This document shows, one piece after another, positions 46,278 through 55,241 of a DNA stretch of 64,000 nucleotides. Positions within the stretch are counted from its first letter, which is position 1. Every line of letters starts with the position of its first letter. The notes below the pieces were generated by a model. The model searched no databases and was not told the origin of the DNA. It saw only the letters and a list, made by a program, of their open reading frames with translations. The stretch spans positions 8,001 through 72,000 of the forward strand of contig JAUWNW010000001.1 in assembly GCA_030612445.1 (NCBI GenBank), written 5' to 3'. The position numbers and the translations under genes were made by a program. This stretch comes from Candidatus Aminicenantota bacterium. Its GTDB lineage: Bacteria; Acidobacteriota; Aminicenantia; Aminicenantales; Aminicenantaceae.

Positions 46278-48074
46278 ATGAACCAGGTTTTTAAGCTGTT
46301 AAAACTAACGTTAACTGAAAAGAAGCGTCTTGTTTTTTCTTTTGTTTGTACTTTATTTGTAGCTTTATTTACTTATATGTTTGTGGATTTGATCCAGCCT
46401 ATAATGGATTATATGTTTAGAATGGCTCCGGAAGGTATTCCAGAGAAAAAGCGTTTTTTAGATGTTATTTTAAAGCTTTTCAATTTGAATATCGGCCAGA
46501 TGATCAAATATTTGCCTTGGTTGCTGCTTATCATAATTTTCGGCAAAGGATTGTTTGCTTTTTTATCTTCATTTTCTATGCGGTCTGTAGGTCTGAATGT
46601 TTCTAGAAAATTAAGGAATGACCTCTACAGCAGTATTCTATACCAATCTTCAGGATATTTTGACGGCAGGTCTACTGGCGAGCTTATGTCTCGTTTAACC
46701 AGTGATGTAGATAAGATCCAGGAAGCGCTTTCCGGAAGTGCTAAAGACCTTATGCAGGAAATGTTTATTTTGTGTGCTCTGCTGATAGGGCTTTTTGTAA
46801 AGGACTGGCATCTGGCTCTAGCTTCGTTTGTCATAGCTCCCCTGGCAGCGCTTCCTTTGGCAGTTTTTAGCAGTAAACTTAAAAAGACAGGAAGATCGAA
46901 CCAGTCCAGGATGGCCCACATCTATGATCTTTTACACGAGACAATAACAGGGAATAAAATTGTTAAAGCCTTTACGATGGAGAAATTCGAGCTAGGGAAA
47001 TTCTTAAAGGCCACAAAAGGCTACTTTAAAACCAGTATGAGGCTTGCCTGGATCAGCAGCTTATCTTCACCGTTTATGGAATTTTTAGGAGGGGCAGTTG
47101 GTGCGTTTATATTACTTGTGGGGACAGACAGGATAGCAAAGGGATATATAAGCGCAGGAGATTTTGGTTCTTTTGTGATGGGGATTTTCCTTATGTATAC
47201 TCCTATAAAAAAGATCAGCCGGGCGAATAATGTTATTCAGCAGGGTGTTGCCTGTCATGAAAGAGTTCTGGAGGTTCTTTTAAGTAAGCCTCAAATTGCG
47301 GAGCATCCTCATGCTATTTCTCTTCCAGAGATTGAGGGAAAGATCAAATTTGAAAATGTTTCATTCAGTTATAATAAAACCGGGTTAGTTCTGAAAAATA
47401 TTAATTTTGAAGTCATGCCGAGGCAGACAGCGGCATTTATTGGGCTAAGCGGCTCCGGAAAAACCACGATCATTAATCTCCTTTCTCGCTTTTACGATCA
47501 GACTTCTGGGAGAATATACATAGATGGTAAAAACACTCAGGAAATAAGCATTTCCTCTCTTCGCTCTCATATAGGGCTTGTTACCCAGGAGCTTATTCTT
47601 TTTAACGATACTGTGCGTAATAATATTGCCTATGGCCTGGACCAAACCGCTGAAGACGAAGTCATCCAGGCTGCAAAGAATGCCGGAGCACATGAGTTTA
47701 TAATCCGGCTAAGCCATGGATATGATACTCAGATCGGAGAAGGAGGGGGGCTTTTATCCAGTGGGCAGCAGCAAAGGCTGGCAATTGCCAGAGCTTTTTT
47801 GAAAAATCCGCCTATCCTTATACTGGATGAAGCCACTTCCGCTTTGGATTCGGAATCTGAGAGGCTGATCCAGAGGGCACTGGAGAAGATCATCAAGAAC
47901 AGGACAACTCTGATCATAGCTCACCGGCTTTCCACCATCAGAAATGCCGATGTGATTTTTGTGATTGATAAAGGCAGTATTATTGAAAGCGGATCTCATA
48001 GAGAGTTATACCGGAAAGAGGGAATTTATAAAAAATTATATGATCTGCAGCTTCCTGTGGAAATAGGTGAATAA
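46278..48074 (+). CDS. msbA: MsbA-like lipid A/phospholipid ABC exporter
   Basis: 598-residue half-transporter. Six membrane helices (about 15-310) carry the exporter pattern GRSTGELMSRLTSDVDKIQ-like residues. The nucleotide-binding domain has GLSGSGKTT Walker A, the signature LLSSGQQQRLAIARA (Ser replaces the first Gly), ILILDEATSALDSESE, and the TTLIIAHRLSTIRNAD switch. It would flip lipid A core or phospholipids from inner to outer leaflet. First gene of msbA-yicC-gmk-coaBC-udg-priA. Confidence 0.9.
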   Translation: MNQVFKLLKLTLTEKKRLVFSFVCTLFVALFTYMFVDLIQPIMDYMFRMAPEGIPEKKRFLDVILKLFNLNIGQMIKYLPWLLLIIIFGKGLFAFLSSFSMRSVGLNVSRKLRNDLYSSILYQSSGYFDGRSTGELMSRLTSDVDKIQEALSGSAKDLMQEMFILCALLIGLFVKDWHLALASFVIAPLAALPLAVFSSKLKKTGRSNQSRMAHIYDLLHETITGNKIVKAFTMEKFELGKFLKATKGYFKTSMRLAWISSLSSPFMEFLGGAVGAFILLVGTDRIAKGYISAGDFGSFVMGIFLMYTPIKKISRANNVIQQGVACHERVLEVLLSKPQIAEHPHAISLPEIEGKIKFENVSFSYNKTGLVLKNINFEVMPRQTAAFIGLSGSGKTTIINLLSRFYDQTSGRIYIDGKNTQEISISSLRSHIGLVTQELILFNDTVRNNIAYGLDQTAEDEVIQAAKNAGAHEFIIRLSHGYDTQIGEGGGLLSSGQQQRLAIARAFLKNPPILILDEATSALDSESERLIQRALEKIIKNRTTLIIAHRLSTIRNADVIFVIDKGSIIESGSHRELYRKEGIYKKLYDLQLPVEIGE

Positions 48075-48076
48075 TA

Positions 48077-48955
48077 TTGATCCAAAGTATGACTGGTTAT
48101 GTAGATAAAAAGTTTGATTGCAAGACCTTTTCCTTGCGTATTAGTATAAAAAGTCTAAATCATAAGTACCTGGATTGGAATTGCCGGGGAAGCAAAATAA
48201 GAGAAGTTGAGGACAGGTTAAGAGTCATCTGCCAGAAAAAGCTTTACAGAGGAAGGATCGAGGTCTATTTGCAAATAGATTTCCTGGATTCAACTTACTG
48301 GGAACTCCGGATCAATGAAGAATTATTCTCCAAGATCATTAGATCTGTACAGAGAGTATCTTCCCGGCTGAAGGAAAAAGTTTCGTTTTCTGTAGATAAT
48401 CTGTTCAGCATCCCCAATGTTGCAGAGTTGAGGAGAAAAGACTTGTCCCGGGATGAATTAACTTTTTTAGAAGAAAGTTTTAAAAAGACTCTGGCTGAGC
48501 TGATAAAAGTCAGGCGAAAGGAAGGGCAGGAACTGAAACAGGAAATACAGAAGCACATCAAAAAAACCAGAGAAGCAATAAGGAGATTGGAGAAACTAGC
48601 GAAAAAACAGCCTTCTCTTATTCGGCAAAAAATTGAGGTAAAGTTGCGGGAAATTGGGGAGCAAATTGTCCTTTCTGAGGAGAAACTGATTGAAGAAACG
48701 GCTTTTATCCTGCAGCGTTATGATCTGTCTGAGGAAATTGAAAGGACTAAATCACACATGGCTTATTTACAGGAGCTGCTTTCTCCCAGGGAAGAATCAG
48801 CGGTTGGCAAAAAGCTTGATTTTGTTGCCCAAGAACTTCTTAGGGAAGCCAATACAATTAATTCCAAGGCCCAGGATATTGATATTATAAAACAAAGCTT
48901 AATAATAAAAAGCGAAGTCGAAAGCATTAGGCAGCAGGTGCAAAATCTGGAATAA
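48077..48955 (+). CDS. yicC: YicC-family endoribonuclease
   Basis: 292 residues. The TTG start gives (M)IQSMTGYVDK, matching the universal MIxSMTGFG start of the family. LRISIKSLNHKYLDWNCRG, ELTEE/LIEETAFILQRYDLSEEI and the C-terminal GKKLDFVAQELLREANTINS are family hallmarks; the last block carries acidic residues of the DUF1732 catalytic region. YicC proteins are RNases and typically sit next to gmk, as here. Two bases separate it from msbA. Confidence 0.92.
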   Translation: MIQSMTGYVDKKFDCKTFSLRISIKSLNHKYLDWNCRGSKIREVEDRLRVICQKKLYRGRIEVYLQIDFLDSTYWELRINEELFSKIIRSVQRVSSRLKEKVSFSVDNLFSIPNVAELRRKDLSRDELTFLEESFKKTLAELIKVRRKEGQELKQEIQKHIKKTREAIRRLEKLAKKQPSLIRQKIEVKLREIGEQIVLSEEKLIEETAFILQRYDLSEEIERTKSHMAYLQELLSPREESAVGKKLDFVAQELLREANTINSKAQDIDIIKQSLIIKSEVESIRQQVQNLE

Positions 48956-49009
48956 AATTTATCATCTCCTCAAAATTGTTGCTTTTGGTCGTTTGTGTTA
49001 ATATATTAA

Positions 49010-49049
49010 CCTGGCTTATTCACGAGTCGACTTTCATGAATAGTTCAGG
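49010..49049 (+). repeat. Minimal dispersed element E8 (40 bp)
   Basis: Left end CCTGGCTTATTCACGAGTCG is joined almost directly to a right end, ATGAATAGTTCAGG. Core, inner stem and loop are all absent. The outer bases AACC/GGTT extend the inverted repeat by two pairs. It separates yicC from gmk within one operon. Confidence 0.75.
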
Positions 49050-49069
49050 TTAAATAAAGGCATAAGAAT

Positions 49070-49675
49070 ATGATTTTTGTAATTTCAGGTCCTTCCGGAT
49101 GCGGCAAATCAACCTTAGTCAAATGTGTTCTGAGAGATATAAAGGATGTAAAATTTTCGGTTTCCTATACTACCCGGGAAAAGAAAAAGTTTGAGAAAGA
49201 AGGAGAAGACTATTATTTTGTTTCTATCAATAAATTTAAAAGCATGATAGAAGACAATAAATTTGTAGAATGGGCAATGGTTCATGGAAATTACTATGGG
49301 ACATCCCGATTTGAAATTGAAAAGAAAGGCACCCGGAATGATCTTCTTCTAGACCTCGATGTTCAGGGAGCTCAGAAGGTAAGAGAACGATTTAAAAAAG
49401 CGGTTTTTATTTTTATTTTACCTCCGGAATTCCAGGAACTGAAAAACCGGTTGGAAAAAAGAGAGAGGGAGAGTCTGGAAAATATCCAAAGGAGGCTGAA
49501 AGTCGCACAGAAAGAAATAAGATCCTATGCCGCTTTTGACTATATTATTATTAATGATAAGCTGGATACTGCGGTTTGGGATTTGAAGTCCATTATTAAT
49601 AGCCAGCATTGCCGCCTGGACTTATGCCAGAAAGAAATAATACACATTCTCAGGAGTTTTTCAGAGAGAGAATAA
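49070..49675 (+). CDS. gmk: Guanylate kinase
   Basis: 201 residues phosphorylating GMP to GDP. P-loop ISGPSGCGKSTLVK, the GMP-binding SYTTREKK and EGEDYYFVS, EWAMVHGNYYGTSR, and LLDLDVQGAQKVRE are present. The stop and the coaBC start share one base (TAATG). rpoZ, often between gmk and coaBC, is absent here. Confidence 0.95.
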   Translation: MIFVISGPSGCGKSTLVKCVLRDIKDVKFSVSYTTREKKKFEKEGEDYYFVSINKFKSMIEDNKFVEWAMVHGNYYGTSRFEIEKKGTRNDLLLDLDVQGAQKVRERFKKAVFIFILPPEFQELKNRLEKRERESLENIQRRLKVAQKEIRSYAAFDYIIINDKLDTAVWDLKSIINSQHCRLDLCQKEIIHILRSFSERE

Positions 49676-50883
49676 TGAAAGTGCCCAAAAAAATAATTAT
49701 CCTTGGGGTTACTTCATCCATAAGTATATATAAGGCTTGTGAGATCATTCGGGAATTTCAGAAAGAAGGCCTTGATGTACATGTAGTAATGACAAAGAAT
49801 GCCTCCCGCTTGATTTCTCCCCGTTTATTCAGTTCTTTATCTGGAAATAAAGTATTGCTGGATTTATTTGATGAGGCCGGATCACCCAGTATTTCACATA
49901 TAACCTTAACCCAGGGCGCTGATTTATTATTAGTTGCCCCGGCAACCGCTAATATAATTGGAAAATTTGCATCCGGAGTAGGAGATGATGCTTTATCAAC
50001 GGTTTATGTGGCGGCTGATTGTCCGGTTGTGGTTGCGCCGGCTATGAATGAAAGGATGTACCTGCACCGCAGTACATATAAAAATATACAGCGTTTAAAG
50101 TCTGATGGGGTTAAGTTTGTCGAACCGGATAAAGGCTACCTGGCTTGTGGTGATGAAGGCTTAGGGCGGCTGGCTTCTCCCTGCGAAATTGTAAAAAAAT
50201 GTTTGGAATTTATAAATAAGGCAAAAAGTTTAAATCATAAATGCGTTCTGGTTACTGCCGGCCCCACCCGAGAGTTTTTTGACCCGGTGCGTTTTATCTC
50301 GAGCCGTTCTTCCGGAAAAATGGGGTTTGAACTGGCAGAGGAGGCTTTACGGAGAGGAGCTGAGGTAATTCTTATTTCCGGCCCTTTTCATATCCCCCCT
50401 CCTCCTGGAATAAAGCTTATAAAGGTTCAGACTGCTAAAGATATGAAGACTGAAGTCATGAAATTTTTTGATCAGGCTGATATTGTTGTAATGGCTGCTG
50501 CAGTTTCTGATTTTACTTTTAGCACCAAAGCCAAACAGAAAATAAAAAAACAGGAATTATTAAAAAATATCAAATTAGTGAGGACACAGGATATTCTTGC
50601 GGAATTGGGAAGAAAGAAAGGAAATAAAATTTTGATAGGTTTTGCTGCAGAAACCGCGGACCTGAAAAAGAATGCTTTAGAGAAGGTCAAAGAGAAAAAT
50701 CTTGATTTTATCGTAGCCAATGATGTGTCCAAAACGGATATTGGCTTTGATTCAGATGAAAATAAGGTTCGCATCTATTATAAGAGTGGAAAAAGTGTAC
50801 TTACAGATAAAAAAAGCAAATTGGAAATTAGCCAGATCATACTGGATGAAATAGAGGACATAATTGGGGAAAAATCCGGATAA
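49675..50883 (+). CDS. coaBC: Bifunctional phosphopantothenoylcysteine decarboxylase / phosphopantothenate-cysteine ligase
   Basis: About 402 residues. The CoaC half (1-190) is a flavoprotein with GVTSSISIYKACE, ATANIIGKFASGVGDDALST, APAMNERMY and CGDEGLGRL. The CoaB half (about 193-402) has VTAGPTREFFDPVRFISSRS then SGKMG, AAVSDF, and FAAETADL. Together they make 4'-phosphopantetheine for CoA; coaD for the next step lies at 60.2 kb. The ATG overlapping the gmk stop gives the standard N-terminus. Confidence 0.95.
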   Translation: MKVPKKIIILGVTSSISIYKACEIIREFQKEGLDVHVVMTKNASRLISPRLFSSLSGNKVLLDLFDEAGSPSISHITLTQGADLLLVAPATANIIGKFASGVGDDALSTVYVAADCPVVVAPAMNERMYLHRSTYKNIQRLKSDGVKFVEPDKGYLACGDEGLGRLASPCEIVKKCLEFINKAKSLNHKCVLVTAGPTREFFDPVRFISSRSSGKMGFELAEEALRRGAEVILISGPFHIPPPPGIKLIKVQTAKDMKTEVMKFFDQADIVVMAAAVSDFTFSTKAKQKIKKQELLKNIKLVRTQDILAELGRKKGNKILIGFAAETADLKKNALEKVKEKNLDFIVANDVSKTDIGFDSDENKVRIYYKSGKSVLTDKKSKLEISQIILDEIEDIIGEKSG

Positions 50884-51544
50884 ACTGCTTACCGACCTTC
50901 AGGAAAGACTAAATTATTTAACCCAGATGGGAGTGGAGTATATCTATTTACCCCCTGTTGTCAGGTCATCCGCGCCCTCCCAAAGATCTCGCTTCCTGGC
51001 GCTTGAAAAACAAATACAGAATTGTCGGGCATGTCCTCTGGCTGAGACTAGGACATTGACTGTTCCGGGGGAAGGTAGTATCACGGCTGAACTGATGTTT
51101 GTGGGAGAAGGCCCTGGTTATGATGAAGACCAGCAGGGGAGGCCTTTTGTAGGCAGGGCCGGGCAGTTGTTAACTAAGATAATCAAGGCTATGGAGTATA
51201 AGAGAGAGGATGTCTATATTACCAATGTCGTCAAGTGCAGGCCTCCGGACAACCGCAATCCGAACATAGAGGAAATGGAGAAATGCCAGCCCTTTTTATT
51301 TGAACAGATAAGGTTTATTCAGCCTAAAGTCATTGTTGCTTTAGGAAATGTACCGAACCATTTTTTCCTAAAGAGGAAAGAGGGAATAACTGCTCTGCGG
51401 GGAAAGTTCTATAAATATATGAATACTCAGGTAATGCCGACCTTTCACCCTTCCTATTTAATCCGCAATGAAAAAAATCGGCAGTTAAAGAGTTTAGTAT
51501 GGGATGATATGAAACAGGTGCTTGCCTTCTTAGGTAAGAGATGA
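50864..51544 (+). CDS. Family 4 (iron-sulfur) uracil-DNA glycosylase
   Basis: 226 residues removing uracil from DNA. The four cluster cysteines fit the family spacing: NCRACPL (C-x2-C) and VKCRPP..EKCQPF (C-x15-C). FVGEGPGYDEDQQGRPFVG is the active-site loop, TNVVKCRPPDNRNP and TFHPSYLIRN complete the fold. Starts at TTG inside coaBC (20-nt overlap) and overlaps priA by 4 nt, so translation is likely coupled. Confidence 0.93.
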   Translation: MGKNPDKLLTDLQERLNYLTQMGVEYIYLPPVVRSSAPSQRSRFLALEKQIQNCRACPLAETRTLTVPGEGSITAELMFVGEGPGYDEDQQGRPFVGRAGQLLTKIIKAMEYKREDVYITNVVKCRPPDNRNPNIEEMEKCQPFLFEQIRFIQPKVIVALGNVPNHFFLKRKEGITALRGKFYKYMNTQVMPTFHPSYLIRNEKNRQLKSLVWDDMKQVLAFLGKR

Positions 51545-53688
51545 CCTTATATGCTGAGGTAATTGTTCCTCTTCCCCTTGAAAAGACATTTTATTATATT
51601 GTGCCGGAGGGTTTTAAAGAAAAAATTAAAATCGGATCAAAGGTGCTTGTCTCATTTAGGCACAGGCTCCTGACGGGGTTTATTGTCAAACTGCACTGGA
51701 AAAACCCGGCCGGTAATTACCAGCTTAAAGAGATCACAGAACTGTTGGATGACAAACCTGTTTTTACTTCCACTTTCCTTACATATACCCAGAAACTGGC
51801 TGCTTATTTTTATTCATCCTGGGGTAACCTTTTACAAGCCTCTATACCTCCATCGTTGACAGTTAAAAGCCGAAAAAGGGTTTTCGTCACTGGCAAAGCA
51901 GGAGAAGGGATAAACATGGCATCCCTTTCAAATTATGAGAAAAAAATATTATCACTTTTACAAAAAAAATCATATATGGAATCTTATCTGAAGGGGAAGC
52001 TAAAGGTCAGGGATCTGGGAGTACATCTTCAAAGACTCGAGAAGAAGGGCCTGATTTTCAGGAAAGAAGAGGTTCAAAGAAAAAAGCGTAATAAAGATAA
52101 GTTCGATATTCCTTCAGCTGGGCAGCTTGAGATTGATTTTTCCCAGGATAAAAAATCTATTCAAGCTGCTGGTAGACTGACAAAAAGCCTGGGCAAGCAG
52201 GCTTTTTCTCGGTTTCTTCTCTATGGTTCCACTGAGAAAAGAGAAGGTGTATATTTTTATCTTATTAAGCACTGCCTTGCTCTAAAAAAACGAATTTTAT
52301 TCCTGGTTCCTGAGATTGTATTTACCGAAGATCTTATTCAGAAAGTTAAGAAAAGATTTACGGGAAATACAGCAATACTTCACAGCAGGCTTTCTGAAAA
52401 AAAAAGGGAGCTGGCCTGGAAAACAATCAAGGACGGGGCGGCTGAAGTTGTTATTGGCACCCGGTCAGCAATTTTATCTCCAGTAGAAAATGTAGGTTTA
52501 GTGATCATAGATGAAGAACAGGATGACTCTTACTATCAGAAGCAAAATCCTGCTTATGATGCAAGGATAGGAGCCTGGTTTAAAGCAGAGCAGGAAGGGG
52601 CTCTTTTGGTCTTTGGCTCTGCCTTTCCTTCTGTAGAGGCCAGGTTCAGGGCTGGAGAGCAAGGTTATTTAATCAATTTAGAAAAAATTTCTTCCCCTGG
52701 CCAGGTGGAAATAGTAGATGAAGGAAAAGAAAGGAGGCTGGTTTCGGACTCTCTTTATAAGCGGATCAAATTAAGGCTGGCCAGGAAGGAACAGGTACTG
52801 GCCTTTTCCGGCCGAAGAGGGTATTCTGCTTTCCTGACCTGCTCCAGATGTTCTTATATCCCTCGCTGCAAACATTGTGATATCAGTTTGACTTATCACA
52901 AAAAAAGAGAAGAGCTGGTTTGTCATTACTGCAATTACACTATTAAATATATGAATGTTTGCCCTAAATGCGGAAGCAAAGTTGTGCAAAAAAAAGGTAT
53001 AGGAGTAGAGGTAATAGGAGAAGAGTTTAAAAAGAAATTTCCTAAGAAAAGGGTTGCTGTTTTTCATCCTGATGAAGCCGGCAATAAGCGCAGGCAGGAA
53101 GATATCCTCTCCCTTTATAAAGATGGGAAAATTGATATTTTGGTTGGCACTTCTATGTTGGCTCACCGGTTTGACCTGCCGCCTGCTTCTCTGGTGGTTA
53201 TTTTTTACCCTGAAATTACTCTGGCTCTTTCTGATTATAAGGCGGCCCAAAAAACTTTCCTGAGCATATCTCAAATGTTGAGTCACTTAAAGAAGGATAA
53301 AGATTCCAGGGCTGTTATCAAGACGGCTATGCCTAACAATTTCTCTATAAAAATGGCGGCTTCCGGCGATTACCATGCTTTTTACGAGCAGGAGATCCAG
53401 TACCGTAAGATTATGAATTATCCTCCTTTCTCATGTATGGCTGAGATCGTATTTCAGGACGAAAACTTAAGGGTATTGGCAGAAAAATCCCGGCAGTTTG
53501 CTGCCAAGGTGAAAAAAAAAGGAAATATCGAGGTCCTGGGGCCAGCCCTGGCTCCGGTTGCCAGGGTAAGGGGGAGAAACCGGATTCAGGTGATATTAAA
53601 AGCAAAGGGTAAAGAGGAAATAGACTCTGTTTTGAAATCAGCCCTCAGTAAAAGCCGTATTAAGAAATCGGTATATATTTACGAATAG
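51541..53688 (+). CDS. priA: PriA-like primosomal protein with degenerate helicase motifs
   Basis: 715 residues with the N-terminal 3'-end-binding domain (AEVIVPLPLEKTFYYIVPEG), a winged-helix region, and the eight zinc cysteines (about 434, 437, 443, 446, 461, 464, 474, 477). LVPEIVFTEDL and VVIGTRSAI are conserved. Key ATPase motifs are not: Walker A is GSTEKREG (no GKT), DEEH is DEEQ, SATPS is SAFPS, and the GRAGR-type motif VI is replaced by QMLSHLKKD. It probably loads the primosome at stalled forks without unwinding, as proposed for actinobacterial PriA. The TAG stop lies in an element-end motif, CGAATAGTTCAG. Confidence 0.88.
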   Translation: MTLYAEVIVPLPLEKTFYYIVPEGFKEKIKIGSKVLVSFRHRLLTGFIVKLHWKNPAGNYQLKEITELLDDKPVFTSTFLTYTQKLAAYFYSSWGNLLQASIPPSLTVKSRKRVFVTGKAGEGINMASLSNYEKKILSLLQKKSYMESYLKGKLKVRDLGVHLQRLEKKGLIFRKEEVQRKKRNKDKFDIPSAGQLEIDFSQDKKSIQAAGRLTKSLGKQAFSRFLLYGSTEKREGVYFYLIKHCLALKKRILFLVPEIVFTEDLIQKVKKRFTGNTAILHSRLSEKKRELAWKTIKDGAAEVVIGTRSAILSPVENVGLVIIDEEQDDSYYQKQNPAYDARIGAWFKAEQEGALLVFGSAFPSVEARFRAGEQGYLINLEKISSPGQVEIVDEGKERRLVSDSLYKRIKLRLARKEQVLAFSGRRGYSAFLTCSRCSYIPRCKHCDISLTYHKKREELVCHYCNYTIKYMNVCPKCGSKVVQKKGIGVEVIGEEFKKKFPKKRVAVFHPDEAGNKRRQEDILSLYKDGKIDILVGTSMLAHRFDLPPASLVVIFYPEITLALSDYKAAQKTFLSISQMLSHLKKDKDSRAVIKTAMPNNFSIKMAASGDYHAFYEQEIQYRKIMNYPPFSCMAEIVFQDENLRVLAEKSRQFAAKVKKKGNIEVLGPALAPVARVRGRNRIQVILKAKGKEEIDSVLKSALSKSRIKKSVYIYE

Positions 53689-53706
53689 TTCAGTTCAATC
53701 TCTGGG

Positions 53707-54609
53707 TTAATTATGTCCTTTTATTAAACGAATATCCATTTCTTTATGGATCCAGAAATAATCAGGATCTTCATCTCCATCATAGCCATCTGGGTTAATA
53801 TGAATCCAATCGGTTTCCGGTTGGCCTTGAATAGTAACAAAAGTGTCAAAGGTTAGTTCATCCTTTATTGGCCCTACATAATTAATTGTGGCGACCCCAT
53901 TACTATCTGTAATGGCATAGGTTTTAGTATAGCCGTCAGAGAATTCTCCGGGCCCGGAAAGGATTTTAAAGAAAACTTTTTTACCTGTTAGGGGGGTTCC
54001 TTTCAGTGTGAAAATACCGCGGATTTCTGACTCAGGCCTCTCCAAAGTGCACCACAAAACATTAGGGAAAGCTTGCAGCTCGAAGCCTATATCATCAGGC
54101 CCGATGTCGTCATATATATCTTTCAGGATCATAATAGGGGTCTGTTCCGCAATAAGATCTTTTCCTTCCCAGGCGACATAAGCATAGATGTATATTTTAA
54201 AGTCATCGAGAGAACCCATATCTAAATCTATCAGTTCCTGTTCGGTCGGTCCGGAGTAAGTAAATGAAATATTTCCGCTTGAATCTGTGGTTTTAGTTAA
54301 GACTATCTGCTGGTTGTCTAAAAAACCAATATAGGCTCTTGTTCCAGCTGAATCAACGATTTCAAAGTGGATAGTTTTGTTAGCTAAGGGGACTCCATCG
54401 AATTTTTTTAAAGTTGCCGTGATGGTTGTGGTTCCGCGGGTAGGGCCGGCATATAATACATTTGGAGAGGCGGAGAGATTAAGGAGCACAGCAAGAGTAG
54501 ACGGCCCAGTAGGTCCGGGATGATCAAAGTCTGACCTTGAACATGAAGTAAAGATTGTCAAACTCATAATGCTTATACATAGGGCGATTATATATATTTT
54601 TGTTTTCAT
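53707..54609 (-). CDS. Lipoprotein with Ig-like (invasin-type) repeats
   Basis: 300 residues. Lipobox IFTSC near residue 23 marks an exported lipoprotein. Two similar beta-sandwich units are visible, each with NVLYAGP/NVLW, a GVPLANKTIHFEI / GTPLTGKKVFFKI strand pair and TDSSGNISFTYSGP / TDSNGVATINYVGP. This matches bacterial Ig-like domain 1 or filamin-like repeats. It is the last gene of the coaD-pil operon, 2 nt after another lipoprotein. Association with the pilus secretin is inferred from position only. Confidence 0.7.
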   Translation of the reverse strand: MKTKIYIIALCISIMSLTIFTSCSRSDFDHPGPTGPSTLAVLLNLSASPNVLYAGPTRGTTTITATLKKFDGVPLANKTIHFEIVDSAGTRAYIGFLDNQQIVLTKTTDSSGNISFTYSGPTEQELIDLDMGSLDDFKIYIYAYVAWEGKDLIAEQTPIMILKDIYDDIGPDDIGFELQAFPNVLWCTLERPESEIRGIFTLKGTPLTGKKVFFKILSGPGEFSDGYTKTYAITDSNGVATINYVGPIKDELTFDTFVTIQGQPETDWIHINPDGYDGDEDPDYFWIHKEMDIRLIKGHN

Positions 54610-54611
54610 TT

Positions 54612-55226
54612 TCAGCCTCCACTCTCATTTGCATAATTGGCAAAAAAGATATCCAGGTATCCTGTGGCTTTGATATTTTTCTGGGCCATGTCATGACCGA
54701 AAAACTCAACTTTTGCATGAACCTGGAGGACTCCCACATCCCTTGCAGCCTGAAGATTGACCAGAGGAGGCTCCAATTTGGCAACTTCCCGGACAATCAC
54801 AAAGGATACTCCGACTTCACTGTCTACAGGGATATTAATTGATATGTGCCCTTCGAAAGAATAAGGGACATCAACACCTTCAGTATTGTTGCCATCTGAG
54901 CGAAAATAAGTGACAAGATAGCGGTCGAGCGTAATGTCATTATACTGAGAGGGCCCGGTAACTGAGAGAGGATTAAGCAGCTTAGTTCGCAGGGTAGCTG
55001 TAGCTATATCGGCATGGACCGTTTCTGATCCAGTAGTGGGGTCTTGATAAAGTACATCTGATTGGAGAAAGTTAGCTTCATTATCTTCCATATCCTGCCC
55101 CATTATGTTTTCGATAACAAGAATGCTGCTGGAGTCGGTCTCATTTTCAACAGCATTGCAGGAGATAAAGAAACAGATTGCCGGCAGGATCGCCAATAAT
55201 TTTAATAGATAATTTGCCTTTTTCAT
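54612..55226 (-). CDS. Lipoprotein of unknown function in the pil operon
   Basis: 204 residues with signal peptide and lipobox FISC (about residue 23). The mature part is beta-rich (ITLDRYLVTYFRSDG, HISINIPVDSEVGVSFVIVR, VHAKVEFFGHDM) and ends in a strand-rich segment, with no domain I can name. It sits 15 nt after pilQ and 2 nt before the Ig-like lipoprotein, so the two may act together at the outer membrane. Confidence 0.65.
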   Translation of the reverse strand: MKKANYLLKLLAILPAICFFISCNAVENETDSSSILVIENIMGQDMEDNEANFLQSDVLYQDPTTGSETVHADIATATLRTKLLNPLSVTGPSQYNDITLDRYLVTYFRSDGNNTEGVDVPYSFEGHISINIPVDSEVGVSFVIVREVAKLEPPLVNLQAARDVGVLQVHAKVEFFGHDMAQKNIKATGYLDIFFANYANESGG

Positions 55227-55241
55227 TTGTCTCTACCTTTT

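Noticed and set aside
49609-49675. Longer coaBC starting at 49609
   Set aside because: The extension lies wholly inside gmk and the ATG at 49675 gives the standard family N-terminus.
51541-53688. priA as a frameshifted pseudogene
   Set aside because: The frame is open over 715 codons, zinc and DNA-binding parts are intact, and it is translationally coupled to its neighbour; motif loss is selective.
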